From: a virus
IMG/VR virus record: IMGVR_UViG_3300028556_000002
Coordinates: 1-57,933 of that record
Strand: one strand, 5' to 3'
Length of the DNA: 57,933 nt
Position numbers and translations under genes: made by a program. Under the pieces are notes generated by a model that saw only the letters and a program-made list of their open reading frames with translations, was not told the DNA's origin and searched no databases. Below are positions 6,018 through 16,270 of this stretch, piece after piece; position 1 is the first letter of the stretch, and every line of letters starts with the position of its first letter.

Positions 6018-8815
6018 TGGCGCTCGGGGGCGGGCTGCTGCCGCCGCTGGTGGCCGAGCTCATCATGGACATCGACAAGTACTCGGCCGGCGCCCTGAAG
6101 GCGCAGGCCACGACCACGTCGCTGGCCGACACCACCAAGGCCACGATGGGCAAGGTCGGCAAGGCCGCCTCGGAGGCGATGCTCGGCATCGGCGTGGCCT
6201 CGGTGGTGATGGCGTCGAACTTCGACGCGCAGATGACCCGGCTGTACACCGCGGCCGGCGCGCCGAAGCAGGCCGTGCAGGAGGCAACGGGCCAGGTCCT
6301 GGCCCTGGGCAATGCGGTCGGGTTCTCCGGCACGCAGATCGCCGAGGCGCTGTACCACCCGGTGTCGGCGGGCCTGGAGCTGGCGACGTCGCTGCAGGCG
6401 GTGAAGTTCTCCGCCGAGGAGGCGCAGATCTCCGGCGCCTCGCTGGACGACACCACCTATGCCCTGAGCTCGGTCATGAAGGCGTTCAACCAGGACGCAT
6501 CCCAGGCCCACGACACGATGGCGCTGCTGAACTCCATCGTTGGCCAAGGCGACATGCGGTTCCAGGACTTCAACACCTCGGTGAAGAACTGGGCCCCGAC
6601 CGCGGCGCAGATGGGTATCTCGATCCAGTCGATGGGCGCGGGGCTGGCCTACCTGACCGACCGGGGCAACTCCGCCGAGGAGGCGGCGACCCGGGTCACG
6701 ATGGGCCTGTCGATGATGACGACGCCGTCAAAGCAGGCCGCGACCCTGCTGGAGGGTTTGGGCGTGGCGTCCTCGGACGTGTCGGCGTCGTCGGAGGCGA
6801 TGACGCAGGTCCTGCAGAAGACGGGCATCACCCAGAACCAGCTGGCCGCGGACCTGCAGAAGCCCGACGGTATCTACGTGGCGCTGACGCACCTGAAGGA
6901 CGCGCTGGACCAGGCGGGCGTGCACGGCACCGAGGCCGACAGCGTCCTGGCGAAGATCTTCGGGGGTGGCCGCAGCGACAAGGCGATCATGTCGCTGATG
7001 CAGAACTTGGATGGTTTGAAGACGAAGTTCGACGACATCGGCACCGGGGTCACCAAGTTCGACCAGAACTGGGCCGATACGCAGGCGACCTTCGCTTTCC
7101 GGCTCAAGCAGCTCCAGGCCGAAAGCGAGAACCTGGCCATCTCCTTCGGCAACAAGCTGATCCCCGTCATCGAGGGCGTCGTCGGCTGGTTCGCGAAGAA
7201 CCAGTGGGCCGTGGAGTCCCTGGCCGTCGTCATCGGCGGCGTCCTGACGCTGTCCGTCATCAAGTACGCACAGACCCTGACGGGGACCGTCATCACGGCC
7301 ATCGCCAAGACGGTGCTTGGCGTCAAGGCACTCGGAGACGCCTCCGAGGGGTCCGCGGCCAAGCAGGCCGCGGCGGCGGCCTCGGCCGAGTCGATGGGCA
7401 CCAAGCTCGGCAACGTCATTCCCGTCGTCGGCGCGGTCGCCGGCGGGATGGTCCTGCTCGGCCAGAAGATCAACGACTGGGTCGGCCAGGGCGACAAGGC
7501 CGGTTTCACCGCCGACCAGCTGACGGCGGCGATGCTCGGCGCGGGCGGTGCCGCGGCAGCGCTGTCGACGAACGTCAACGACGCCGGGACGAACGTTGAC
7601 CTGCTCGGCGACAAGCTGGACGCCCCGGTCAGCAAGATGGCCGACCTCGGTATCAGCCTGGCGCACGGCGGCCAGATGATAGGCAACGCCTCGATGATGA
7701 CCGGCCAGCTCGACGCCTCCCTGGCGAGCATGGTCGAGTCCGGCAACGGCGCCCAGGCCGCGGCGGTCATCAATCAGATGGCCTCGGCGACCGACGCCCA
7801 GGGCAAGAAGATCGTCAACGTTCTGGCAGCATTCCCGCAGTATCAGGCCGCGCTGGACCACCTCAAGGCCTCCGGCGCCGAGCAGGCCGCCGCTGCCGAC
7901 GGCAGCACGCAGGCCGTTGACGCCAACTCCGTGGCCATGGACGAGAACGCCAAGAGCATCGGCCAGGCGGTCGACGCGGGGAACTCCCTCACCGACGCCA
8001 TCAAGGCCGTCACCGACGCCTACACGGCCCTGTCGGACAACCTGTCCAGCTCCGGGATCCTGCTGGACTTCAAGAAGGACCTGATGTCGGTCACCGACGA
8101 GGTCAACAAGAACGGCAAGGCGTTCAACGACAACTCGCTGGCCGGCATCGCCAACATGCAGGACTTCGGCAAAGCGGCGAAGGAGATCCTTGACTACCGC
8201 GACGCCCAGATCAAAGCCGCCGGTGGCACCAACGCCAGCACGGACGCGATCAACGCCGCGAACAAGACGGCGGGCGACCAGGCCGCGCAGCTGCTGAAGG
8301 TCTGGGAGCAGGTCACCGGCAACAAGAAGGCCGTCGACGACTACGCGGCCAGCATCGGACTGGTTCCCAAGGACATGTCCACCACCGTCTCCACCCCGGG
8401 CCTGTCCTCCGCGCTGTCCGGGTTCTACCAGCTCGCCCAGGACGCCGGGAACATCGTCGGCAAGGGCGGCTCGCGGATCCAGACGAACGCCGCCGGCGGC
8501 TACATCTCCGGGGCGGGCACGTCCACGTCGGACTCGATCCTGTCGTGGCTGTCCAACGGGGAGTACGTGCTGAACGCCGCCACAGTGTCGGCGATCGGCC
8601 GGCCGGTGCTGGACGCACTGAACTCCGGCGGCCGCTCCGGCGCGCTGCCGTCCGCCGCCGGCGCCTCGTTCGCCGGCGGCGCACTCGGAACGACGGTGGT
8701 CCAGGTGATCCTGGACGGCAAGGTCGTCGCCGGGGCCGTGCAGCGCTCGACGCTGCGCCGCGACCTGCGCAACTCCGGCAACGGGCTGGCGCTGTCCGGA
8801 ACCGGCCGCCAGTGA
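6017..8815 (+). CDS. Tape measure protein (TP901-type)
   Basis: The product has 932 residues. It starts in a helical, Ala/Thr-rich region and carries the TP901-type core at about residues 60-330 (FDAQMTRLYTAAGAPKQA, YALSSVMKAFNQD, VRMG-like repeats, RVTMGLSMMTTPSKQAATLLEG). Hydrophobic segments follow near 395-440 (AVESLAVVIGGVLTLSVI). The end holds the common C-terminal motif GGYISGAGTSTSDSILSWLSNGEYV. The protein sets tail length and passes through the tube at injection. At roughly 1.5 angstrom per residue the tail would be about 140 nm (inference). ATG 6017 overlaps the preceding stop. Confidence 0.9.
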   Translation: MALGGGLLPPLVAELIMDIDKYSAGALKAQATTTSLADTTKATMGKVGKAASEAMLGIGVASVVMASNFDAQMTRLYTAAGAPKQAVQEATGQVLALGNAVGFSGTQIAEALYHPVSAGLELATSLQAVKFSAEEAQISGASLDDTTYALSSVMKAFNQDASQAHDTMALLNSIVGQGDMRFQDFNTSVKNWAPTAAQMGISIQSMGAGLAYLTDRGNSAEEAATRVTMGLSMMTTPSKQAATLLEGLGVASSDVSASSEAMTQVLQKTGITQNQLAADLQKPDGIYVALTHLKDALDQAGVHGTEADSVLAKIFGGGRSDKAIMSLMQNLDGLKTKFDDIGTGVTKFDQNWADTQATFAFRLKQLQAESENLAISFGNKLIPVIEGVVGWFAKNQWAVESLAVVIGGVLTLSVIKYAQTLTGTVITAIAKTVLGVKALGDASEGSAAKQAAAAASAESMGTKLGNVIPVVGAVAGGMVLLGQKINDWVGQGDKAGFTADQLTAAMLGAGGAAAALSTNVNDAGTNVDLLGDKLDAPVSKMADLGISLAHGGQMIGNASMMTGQLDASLASMVESGNGAQAAAVINQMASATDAQGKKIVNVLAAFPQYQAALDHLKASGAEQAAAADGSTQAVDANSVAMDENAKSIGQAVDAGNSLTDAIKAVTDAYTALSDNLSSSGILLDFKKDLMSVTDEVNKNGKAFNDNSLAGIANMQDFGKAAKEILDYRDAQIKAAGGTNASTDAINAANKTAGDQAAQLLKVWEQVTGNKKAVDDYAASIGLVPKDMSTTVSTPGLSSALSGFYQLAQDAGNIVGKGGSRIQTNAAGGYISGAGTSTSDSILSWLSNGEYVLNAATVSAIGRPVLDALNSGGRSGALPSAAGASFAGGALGTTVVQVILDGKVVAGAVQRSTLRRDLRNSGNGLALSGTGRQ

Positions 8816-11800
8816 GCGTCGCGACCATCCCGCAGGTCGTCTACGAGTTCGCGTTCAACGCCGACCCGAACCAGGCCGCGGTGCCGCCGTACTGGACGGA
8901 CCTGTCCACGCGGGTGCTGTTCGGCTGGGGCACCACGCACGGCCGCCAGTACGAGCTGGACGTGAACGAGGCCGGCGAGTGGCAGGTGGAGCTGGACAAT
9001 CGCGACGGCGCCCTGGACCCGCTGAACGCCTCCTCCCCGTTCTATCCGAACGTGCTGCCCGAGCGGGCCTGCCGGATCCGGTGCGTGCTCGGCAACAACC
9101 TGCTGCTGCCGGACCAGGCGTCCTCCGGTGAGTTCTCGCCGCTGGGCGCCGGGCCGGTACCGCCGTGGGCCGGCGTCGGATCGCTGTCGGGCTACCAGGT
9201 GTCCGTCGCGGCCACCGGGTCGTCGTTCCAGGGCACCCAGGTGTTCGCGGTGACGGTGCCCTCCGGGGCCGCCGCGCCCAAGGACGTGCTCGACGTCGCC
9301 GTGGCACAGGTGAACGCCGGGCAGGTCTACACGTTCACCGCGCAGGTGCAGGTGCGCACCTCCGGCCAGAACCCCACGGTCAACGTCGCGGTCAACTGGC
9401 TGAACACCGCGGGCGGCACGGTGTCCACCACGTCCGGGACCGGGTCGGCGCTGACCGGCGCGTCGGGGACGTGGACGCAGCTGACCATGACGGGCACGGC
9501 CCCGGCCGGGGCGGTCGCCGCGGTGCTGCGGGTCGTCACCGCGACCACGCCGGGCGCGAACACCGTGTTCTGGGTCGACGGCATGCAGCTGGAGGCGCGC
9601 TCGTATGCGACGCGCTGGCAGATGCCGTGGGGCACCGGCGTGAACCTGCTGCCGCAGAACGTCGCCACCGGCGCCGAGACCGTCAACCCGGTCAGCGACT
9701 CGGCCGGGAACTGGTTCTACCCGACCGGTGCGGCCACGGTCGCGCGCGCCACGAACCTGACGGCGACTCCGGTCGACGGCACGACCGCGGTTGCGTGGAC
9801 GGTGCCGTCGGCGGTCACCGCCGGGACGGCGCTGCTGTACGCGGGCGTCGCGCCGTCCGGCGCGCCGGCGGGCCCCGCGGCGGACTGCGTGCAGGTGGCG
9901 GCCGGATCGCAGTACACCGCCTCGGCGTACCTGTCGCGGGTGTCCACCGCGGACGCGATCCAGGTGTCGGTGTCGATCGCCTGGTACGGCGTGGCCGGCG
10001 GGGCCGCGCTGTCGACGACGGCCGGCGCCGCCTCGGCGGTGTCCGCCGGGTCCTGGACCCGCGTGTCGGCGACCGGCACGGCCCCGGCGGGGGCGGTGTG
10101 GGGCCGGATGCTGCTGACGGTCACCTCGCCGACCACCACCGTGTCGAACACGATCTACGCCGCCGCCTGGCAGATGGAGCAGGCCGGTTCGGCATCGGCG
10201 TGGGCGGATCCGGGCACGACCGCATTCCCGTTCACCGGCTACGTCGAGCGCTGGCCGCGCGGCTGGGACGAGCTGAACGGCACCTTCGGCACCTCCAAGC
10301 TGGTGTGCGTGGACGCGCTGGCGGCGCTGGCGCAGTTCACGCTGCAATCGCCGTTCGTCAACGAGATCCTGGCGATGGGCCCGAACTTTGCCTATCTGCT
10401 CAACGACCCGGCCGGATCCACAACGTGCGCGGACGCCTCCGGCAATCGCATCGCCGCGCCGGTGGAGCAGAGCCCGTACGGGGCCGGGTCGCTGACGTTC
10501 GGCAACTCCATCACCTCCACCAGCTCTTCGCTCGGGTTCATCGGCACCCCCGGGCCGGTAGCTACGTTCGTCAACAACACCTCCTCCGGGTTCCAGCTCG
10601 GCGAGACGTACGTGTCGCTGCACAAGACGACCACCGCGCCCGGGCCCCCGCCGACCTGGACCCGGCTGATGGCCTTCCGCGCCCCGGCTGTACCCGGCGG
10701 CGGCGGAAACGTCTTCCAGATCTGGTGCGCGTCGCCCCGGCAGTTCTCGGAGAACTCGTTCTTCGAGTTCGCGATCCTTACCGGCGGCCAGATCTTCATC
10801 AACTTCATCGACCAGGCCGGGACCGGCGGCGTCAGCTGGACCAGCCCGGCCTCGGTGTGCGACGGGAACTGGCACCTGGCCGCCGCCGGCGTCGACTTCA
10901 CCTCCGGCACCTCCACCGCCTGGTTCGACGGGGTGCAGGTGGCCACGGTCGGATCGACCGGCTCCGCCTTCGACATTTACAGCGACGTCCTGGGCTGCTA
11001 CGTACAGTCCGACATCGCGGTGTACAAGTCCGGGTTCAAGGGCGACGCGGCGTTCGCCGTGGAGTTCCCGTTCCTGATCACCGGCGCCCAGATGGCCAAC
11101 CTGTACAACTCCTTCCGGACGGCGTCCTCCGGGGACATCTCGGGGGCCCGGTACCGCAGGATCCTCACCTGGTGCGGCTGGACCGGCCCTACTGCGATCG
11201 ATACCGGCTCGACGCAGTCGATGGGGCCGGCTACCGACACCGACGGCGCCTCGGGCCTGGACGCGCTGAACAACGTGGCCCTGACCGAGAACGGCGACTC
11301 GTTCGCGTCGATGTCCGGGGCGATGACGTTCAAGGGCCGCGGGGCGCTGTACAACTCCCGCACGCCGGCGTTCGTGTTCGGCGAGGGCTCGCCGGTCGGG
11401 AACTTCGGCGAGTGGCCGTGCGAGATCGGCAGCATCGACTTCGACCCGGCGCACCTGGCGAACGCCGTCCAGGCCCAGCAGTACACCGGCCCGACGTTCC
11501 AGCGCCTGGACGCCACCTCGCGGCGCCGGTTCTTCCCGCGGCTGTACCAGCGCTCGATCAACTCCACGTCGGCCGCCGAGGTTCAGGACGCAGCCACGTA
11601 CCTGCTGGGGCAGCTGAAGGACCCGAAGCAGCGCGCCGACGTCATCCGCCTGCACCCCTCGGCGATCCCGGGCCTGTTCGCGGTGTGCCTGCAGCTGGAG
11701 AAGGGCGTCCGGATCCGGCTGTATCAGCGGCCGCCCGGCGGGGCCCCGCCGACGGTGCTCGACCTGTTCGTGCAGAAGGTCGACTGGAACTGGACCGGCG

Positions 11801-12516
11801 ACGTCAACGACGTGTTCGTGGACGTGCAGGGCTCCCCGGCGGACCTGCAGGCCTACGGGGTGCTGGCCGCGCTGCACACCACACTGAACGTGCAGGCCGC
11901 CTCCGGGCAGAACAAGGCCACGATCAACGGGCTCGCGGACGCGGCGACGAACCAGCTGGTGCAGTCGCTGCCCTCGGGGTACAGCCTGCGGTTCGAGCCG
12001 GGGACGCCGCGCGACGAGACGCTGACGCTCGCCGCGGGCGGGATCCCGGCCACGACGGTGCCGTGGACCACGGCGCAGCTGACGTTCACCACCAACTTCC
12101 AGTTCACCCACGGCGCGAACACCACGGTGTGCGAGCCGCTCCCGGCCGGCTACTCCGACCCGACCGCCTGGGACGCCTCCGCGGTGTCCGGCGCGGCCTA
12201 CACCACGATCCTGTCCGGCGGCGGGTTCGGCACGAACAACGTCACCGTCGGGCCGCTGGCCGATGCCGCGTACAACGCCCTGGGCTCGACGTGGAACGGC
12301 GGCGACACCGTGACGCTGTCCCCGGGCACCCCGAATGCCGAGACCGTGACGATCAAGTCGGTGTCGGCGACGCTGCCCGGCTACACCTCCTGCACCCTTA
12401 CGTTCACCGCCAACCTGGCCCACTCCCACACCGCCGGCGACTACGTGTGCGACGTGCTGCCCGGCGGCGTCACCAACCCGACCGCGCTGGCTCCGACCCT
12501 GCGATTGGCGTACTGA
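8812..12516 (+). CDS. Minor tail protein with carbohydrate-binding and LamG-type domains
   Basis: The product has 1234 residues from GTG 8812, overlapping the tape-measure stop. Residues 1-85 look like a baseplate domain (WTDLSTRVLFGWGTTHGR, ELDNRDGALDPL). Two tandem CBM4/9-like jelly-roll domains follow at about 120-265 and 290-460 (each with a SGTWTQLTMTGTAPAGA-type motif). A baseplate-like segment (GYVERWPRGWDE) comes next, then a LamG/concanavalin-like domain at about 600-760 (CDGNWHLAAAGVDF, TAWFDGVQVATVG). The C-terminal third returns to a baseplate-like fold. It would be a distal tail or host-surface binding component. Confidence 0.8.
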   Translation: MSVATIPQVVYEFAFNADPNQAAVPPYWTDLSTRVLFGWGTTHGRQYELDVNEAGEWQVELDNRDGALDPLNASSPFYPNVLPERACRIRCVLGNNLLLPDQASSGEFSPLGAGPVPPWAGVGSLSGYQVSVAATGSSFQGTQVFAVTVPSGAAAPKDVLDVAVAQVNAGQVYTFTAQVQVRTSGQNPTVNVAVNWLNTAGGTVSTTSGTGSALTGASGTWTQLTMTGTAPAGAVAAVLRVVTATTPGANTVFWVDGMQLEARSYATRWQMPWGTGVNLLPQNVATGAETVNPVSDSAGNWFYPTGAATVARATNLTATPVDGTTAVAWTVPSAVTAGTALLYAGVAPSGAPAGPAADCVQVAAGSQYTASAYLSRVSTADAIQVSVSIAWYGVAGGAALSTTAGAASAVSAGSWTRVSATGTAPAGAVWGRMLLTVTSPTTTVSNTIYAAAWQMEQAGSASAWADPGTTAFPFTGYVERWPRGWDELNGTFGTSKLVCVDALAALAQFTLQSPFVNEILAMGPNFAYLLNDPAGSTTCADASGNRIAAPVEQSPYGAGSLTFGNSITSTSSSLGFIGTPGPVATFVNNTSSGFQLGETYVSLHKTTTAPGPPPTWTRLMAFRAPAVPGGGGNVFQIWCASPRQFSENSFFEFAILTGGQIFINFIDQAGTGGVSWTSPASVCDGNWHLAAAGVDFTSGTSTAWFDGVQVATVGSTGSAFDIYSDVLGCYVQSDIAVYKSGFKGDAAFAVEFPFLITGAQMANLYNSFRTASSGDISGARYRRILTWCGWTGPTAIDTGSTQSMGPATDTDGASGLDALNNVALTENGDSFASMSGAMTFKGRGALYNSRTPAFVFGEGSPVGNFGEWPCEIGSIDFDPAHLANAVQAQQYTGPTFQRLDATSRRRFFPRLYQRSINSTSAAEVQDAATYLLGQLKDPKQRADVIRLHPSAIPGLFAVCLQLEKGVRIRLYQRPPGGAPPTVLDLFVQKVDWNWTGDVNDVFVDVQGSPADLQAYGVLAALHTTLNVQAASGQNKATINGLADAATNQLVQSLPSGYSLRFEPGTPRDETLTLAAGGIPATTVPWTTAQLTFTTNFQFTHGANTTVCEPLPAGYSDPTAWDASAVSGAAYTTILSGGGFGTNNVTVGPLADAAYNALGSTWNGGDTVTLSPGTPNAETVTIKSVSATLPGYTSCTLTFTANLAHSHTAGDYVCDVLPGGVTNPTALAPTLRLAY

Positions 12517-13052
12517 TGGCCAACCTTCCGGTGCCGAGCCCGCGCACGTTCGGCGTCACCGAGATCGAGGTCGCGTCCTATTTCAACAGCTTGCGCGACG
12601 CGCTGCTGTTCCTGCTGAACCCGCCGATGGCCTCGGTGTTCCAGAACACGATCCAGTCCATCCCGAGCGCGACCTGGACCGACCTGACGATGGACTCGAC
12701 CGTCGTCGACTCCTACGGCGCCCACTCGAACGTCACGAACAATGCCCGCATCACCGCGGTGGTGTCCGGCTGGTACTGGCCCGCCGGCGGCAGCAGCCTC
12801 GTGGCGAACGCCACCGGGGCCAGAGGCGCGAAGTTCGCCAAGAACGGCACCAGCGTCCAGGGCACCGCGGGCCTGTTCGGCAACGCCGGCTCCGCGATCC
12901 CCAGCGCCCCGGCGGCGATCTCGCTGCCGGTGTTCCTCAACGCCGGCGACTACGTGACGATCCAGACCTACCAGACCTCCGGCGGCGCCCTGAACACCCA
13001 GCTCGGCGGCGACGACAACCCGGCCTTCGCCCTGTTCTGGATGCACGCCTGA
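12516..13052 (+). CDS. Minor tail protein, C1q/TNF-like domain
   Basis: The product has 178 residues from ATG 12516, overlapping the previous stop. A short N-terminal adaptor (FGVTEIEVASYFNSLRDALLFLLNPP) precedes a single strand-rich domain (TWTDLTMDSTVVDSYGA, ITAVVSGWYWPAG, GDYVTIQTYQTSG, FALFWMHA). This is the layout of the C1q-like jelly rolls used as tail tip or fibre heads in actinophages. It is probably a receptor-binding or accessory tip protein acting with its neighbours. Confidence 0.65.
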   Translation: MANLPVPSPRTFGVTEIEVASYFNSLRDALLFLLNPPMASVFQNTIQSIPSATWTDLTMDSTVVDSYGAHSNVTNNARITAVVSGWYWPAGGSSLVANATGARGAKFAKNGTSVQGTAGLFGNAGSAIPSAPAAISLPVFLNAGDYVTIQTYQTSGGALNTQLGGDDNPAFALFWMHA

Positions 13053-13074
13053 TGCGAAAGGAAGGGAACCGGCC

Positions 13075-14439
13075 GTGACGCTGCCCGCCGACCTGAACCT
13101 CATCACCGTCACCGGCTTCTACGTCGACGTGCTCGGCACCCCGCTGTCGGGCTCGGTGACGTTCGTCCTCGGCCAGCCCGAGACCGACGCCGTCGGCAAG
13201 GTCACGATCGCGGGCGGCCCCTACGTCGCGCCGGTCGTCGGCGGCGCGTTCTCGATCACCGTGCCGTGCACCGACAACGCGCTGAACCCGGCGGACTTCG
13301 CCTACACCGTCACCGAGCTCGTCGGCGGCGTCGCCCGGCAGAACACCTTCCAGCTGCCGCACACCCTCGGCGCGGCCGTGGACATCAGCACCCTGGTGCC
13401 GGTGGCCCCGCCGACGCCGTACTCCACCGTCTACGGCGTGCTGGCGAACCCCCAGACGTGGACCGGGGTCAACACCTTCACCCAGCCCGTGGGCGTCGGG
13501 ACCCCGGTCGCCTCGGGCGATGCTGCGACGAAGGCCTACGTCGACGGGCACGGCAGCGGCTCGCCGTCCGGCCCCGCTGGCGGCGTCCTGTCCGGGACGT
13601 ACCCGAACCCGGGCGCGAACGCCGGCACCCCGGGGTCCTCCGCGGTCGGCGACACCGCGTCGGCCGGGACCGCGGCGTCGCTGGCGCTGTCCGACCACCG
13701 ACACGGCCGAGAGGTCTACGGCGGCCCCGGCTCCTCGGCGGTCGGCGACACGTCCTCGGCCGGGGTGGCCACGAGCAGCGCCCGCTCGGACCACCGCCAC
13801 GGCCGCGAGTCCTTCGGCGGCGTGACCGCGCAGACCGCGTTCGGCGCGGGATCGGCCGCCGGCTCGGCGGCCACCCCGTCGCGGTCGGACCACACCCACG
13901 GCACGCCGTCGCTGATCGACCTGCACGCCCGCAAGCTGGGACTGATCGCCGAGCCGTTCCCGCTGGAGACCGTGAACCACATGGACCTCGGGGCCAGCCC
14001 CGGGTTCCTGATCCTGGCGCTGATCCGACCCGGCGCCGGCACCATCAACAACCTGGGCCTGTTCCTTGGAACCGCCGGCGTTACCCCCAACGGCGTGAAC
14101 GCAATGGCGCTGTTCGACGAGACCGGCGCCCAGCAGGCCATCACCGGCGACATGTCGACCGCGCTGTCCACGGTCGGGAACAACGGCACGTACGTCGAGG
14201 CCGCGCTCGGCAGTGCGTTCACCACGGCGGACGCCACGAACTACCACGTGGGGCTGCTGTGCCACATGGGCACCAACCCGCTGATCGGCGGGGTATTCAA
14301 CGGCTCGGGCCTGTCGCTGCCGACCGTGAAGGGGCACAGGCCGCAGCTGGAGGTGTCGGGCCAGTCGAGTATGCCGTCCAGCTTCAACGTGTCTGTCGCG
14401 TCTGCCTCGCCGGCGGCGTTCTGGTTGGTCGCATCCTGA
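13075..14439 (+). CDS. Tail fibre with His-x-His repeats
   Basis: The product has 454 residues from GTG 13075, with ribosome site AAGGAAGGGAA. Residues 1-125 form a strand-rich attachment domain. Residues 140-165 (NPQTWTGVNTFTQPV... ATKAYVDGH) are a typical fibre shaft start. Residues 195-285 hold three similar repeats, each ending (S)DH(R/T)HG, that is HxH motifs like the iron-binding shaft of T4-type fibres. Residues 285-454 are the receptor-side domain (FLILALIRPGAGTINNLGLFLG). The protein probably trimerises around metal ions and contacts the host. Confidence 0.75.
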   Translation: MTLPADLNLITVTGFYVDVLGTPLSGSVTFVLGQPETDAVGKVTIAGGPYVAPVVGGAFSITVPCTDNALNPADFAYTVTELVGGVARQNTFQLPHTLGAAVDISTLVPVAPPTPYSTVYGVLANPQTWTGVNTFTQPVGVGTPVASGDAATKAYVDGHGSGSPSGPAGGVLSGTYPNPGANAGTPGSSAVGDTASAGTAASLALSDHRHGREVYGGPGSSAVGDTSSAGVATSSARSDHRHGRESFGGVTAQTAFGAGSAAGSAATPSRSDHTHGTPSLIDLHARKLGLIAEPFPLETVNHMDLGASPGFLILALIRPGAGTINNLGLFLGTAGVTPNGVNAMALFDETGAQQAITGDMSTALSTVGNNGTYVEAALGSAFTTADATNYHVGLLCHMGTNPLIGGVFNGSGLSLPTVKGHRPQLEVSGQSSMPSSFNVSVASASPAAFWLVAS

Positions 14440-14449
14440 GGAGGGCACC

Positions 14450-15550
14450 TTGACTGTTTTCGGATCGGACCTCTCCAGCTTCGAGGCCGGGCTGGATCTG
14501 TCCCGCCTGGCCGACGCCTCGTTCGTCTTCGCCAAGACGACCGAGGGCACCTACTACACGGATCCGGACTACCAGGGCTGGCGGGCCCAGGCTGCGCAGC
14601 TTGGCAAGGTGTTCGCCTGGTATCACTTCCTGACCACCGAGGACGTCCATGCGCAGGTCGCGCACCTGCTGGACCACGTTGGCGACATGGGCCTACCGGG
14701 GATGCTCGATGTCGAGCCGCAGACACAGACCGGGTCCCGGCCGACGCTGGAGCAGGTGCTGGCGTTTGATGATGCTGCGCACACTGCTGGCCTGAAGCTG
14801 CGGCTGATTTACCTGCCGCAGTGGTACTGGGCCGAGCTTGGATCGCCGGACCTGACCGCCCTGGGCGCCCGCGGGCTGTACCTGGTGTCGTCGCAGTACC
14901 CGGGTGGCACCGGGAATCCGGAGGCGCTGTATCCGGGTGACTCGGCGTCCGGCTGGCAGGCCTACGGCAACGCGAAGCCACTGATCTGGCAGTACACCGA
15001 CAAGGCGAGTGACGGCGGCAAGAGCGAGGACTTCAACGCGTTCCGGGGGTCTGTGCAGCAGCTGCAGGCCTACCTCGGGACGTCCGCTTCAACAGGAGGG
15101 ACCGACGACGTGACACCCCAGGACATCCAGGCCATCGCCGCGGCGGTGTACGCCTACGGCAAGGAGGACGTGAACCTGCCGACCGGCGTGATGCACAACG
15201 TGCCGCTGGGGAACCTTGCCCACGGTGCGTGGGTGGCGCTGCTCGACCCGAAGACCGGCCTCGTGACGCTGCTGACCGACCCGCAGACCGGCGTCGCGGC
15301 CCAGCTGGCGCAGATCAAGACCGCGGTCACGCAGCAGCCGATGACGGCCTCAGCGCTGGCGCAGGCTCTCGCGCCGGTCCTGGCGCCGCTGCTGCCCGCC
15401 GCGGGCGCGGTCGACCCGGCACCGATCGCAACGGCGGCCGCGGCGGCCGTGGTGGCGGCGCTGGAGCAGCACAACTTCGCCGGCCTGGACGCGCAGCACC
15501 TGGCCGCCGCGCTGGAAGCGGAAGTCGCGACGCTGCGGGCCGGCGCATGA
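14450..15550 (+). CDS. Endolysin, GH25-type muramidase
   Basis: The product has 366 residues from a TTG start preceded by GAGGAGGG. The N-terminal 210 residues look like a GH25 lysozyme: D7 in FGSDLSSFE, FVFAKTTEG, AWYHFL, the catalytic D87-x-E89 in MLDVEPQ, LIWQYTD and DFNAFRG. It would cut the glycan backbone of host peptidoglycan. Residues 220-366 are Ala/Leu-rich and helical (VTPQDIQAIAAAVYAYG...), without a recognised wall-binding repeat. There is no signal peptide, so export depends on the holin. Two membrane proteins follow directly. Confidence 0.85.
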   Translation: MTVFGSDLSSFEAGLDLSRLADASFVFAKTTEGTYYTDPDYQGWRAQAAQLGKVFAWYHFLTTEDVHAQVAHLLDHVGDMGLPGMLDVEPQTQTGSRPTLEQVLAFDDAAHTAGLKLRLIYLPQWYWAELGSPDLTALGARGLYLVSSQYPGGTGNPEALYPGDSASGWQAYGNAKPLIWQYTDKASDGGKSEDFNAFRGSVQQLQAYLGTSASTGGTDDVTPQDIQAIAAAVYAYGKEDVNLPTGVMHNVPLGNLAHGAWVALLDPKTGLVTLLTDPQTGVAAQLAQIKTAVTQQPMTASALAQALAPVLAPLLPAAGAVDPAPIATAAAAAVVAALEQHNFAGLDAQHLAAALEAEVATLRAGA

Positions 15551-15930
15551 TGTCCGAGCACGCGAAGGCGCAAGTGCTGCGGTTCCTGCGGGTCCTCGGC
15601 TACGCCCTGGCGGTGCAGGCCGCCGGGCTGCAGCACTGGCCGGGCTGGGCCGGGCTGTGGGCGCTGGCGCCGGCGGCCGGGGAGACGGTGCTGCGGGAGC
15701 TGCTGCCGGTGCGACCGCTGCCGGCGATCTCCTCGGTACTGGCCCCCGCGGCCGGCCCGGGCCTGGGGCTGCCGGAGATCCCGGCAGGCACCATCGTGTC
15801 CTGGCCGCAAACCGCCCCGGGCACGCCGGGCGGTACGCCGTTGCAGGGGATTGACGTGCCGCGCAACGCCGACGGCACGTTCGGGCCGGCCACGATCGGC
15901 AGCCCGCCGCCGGGCGCCGGCGAGAAGTGA
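15547..15930 (+). CDS. Small membrane protein, possible holin
   Basis: The product has 127 residues and starts at ATG 15547 or the adjacent ATG 15550, overlapping the endolysin stop. Residues 10-45 contain hydrophobic stretches (VLGYALAVQAAGLQHWPGWAGLWALA) that could span the membrane once or twice. Residues 70-127 are Gly/Pro-rich. Position between endolysin and a coiled-coil membrane protein supports a role in lysis, but holins are too diverse to confirm by sight. Confidence 0.5.
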   Translation: MMSEHAKAQVLRFLRVLGYALAVQAAGLQHWPGWAGLWALAPAAGETVLRELLPVRPLPAISSVLAPAAGPGLGLPEIPAGTIVSWPQTAPGTPGGTPLQGIDVPRNADGTFGPATIGSPPPGAGEK

Positions 15931-15961
15931 GGCGTACCTGAACACCCGGAACGGAGGCGCG

Positions 15962-16270
15962 GTGGATGAGTGGGCGACGATCCGCGAGGTCGACCAGCGC
16001 TTTGCGGAGATGGGGCGCCGTATCGACGGCATCGACGGGCGCCTCACGAACCTGGCCAAGGACGCGGTAATGGCCGACGTCTGGGCGCGGGAGAACGAGC
16101 ACTTCAAAGAGCGGCACGAGGAGATCCTGAAGGCGGTCGAGGCCGTGCAGACCAGCATTACGCGCAAGTCGGAGTGGACGTGGTCCCGGGCTCTGGCCAT
16201 CGCGGGCATTACCGCCACGGTGGCCGTCGGCTGGGTCACGGTGGTCCTGACGACGAGGGGTATCAAGTGA
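15962..16270 (+). CDS. XhlA-like holin-type membrane protein
   Basis: The product has 102 residues from GTG 15962, with ribosome site CGGAGG. Residues 5-70 form an amphipathic helix / coiled coil ([20 protein letters not shown]... [15 protein letters not shown]), followed by one C-terminal membrane helix ([20 protein letters not shown]) and a short basic tail. This architecture resembles haemolysin XhlA-type proteins of lysis cassettes. The stop overlaps the GTG of the next gene. Confidence 0.65.
   Translation: MDEWATIREVDQRFAEMGRRIDGIDGRLTNLAKDAVMADVWARENEHFKERHEEILKAVEAVQTSITRKSEWTWSRALAIAGITATVAVGWVTVVLTTRGIK

Noticed and set aside
8500-12429. Leftward 1309-codon open frame
   Set aside because: It is the antisense shadow of the minor tail gene: Arg/Gly/Val-rich, no plausible domains, wrong codon bias and no ribosome site.
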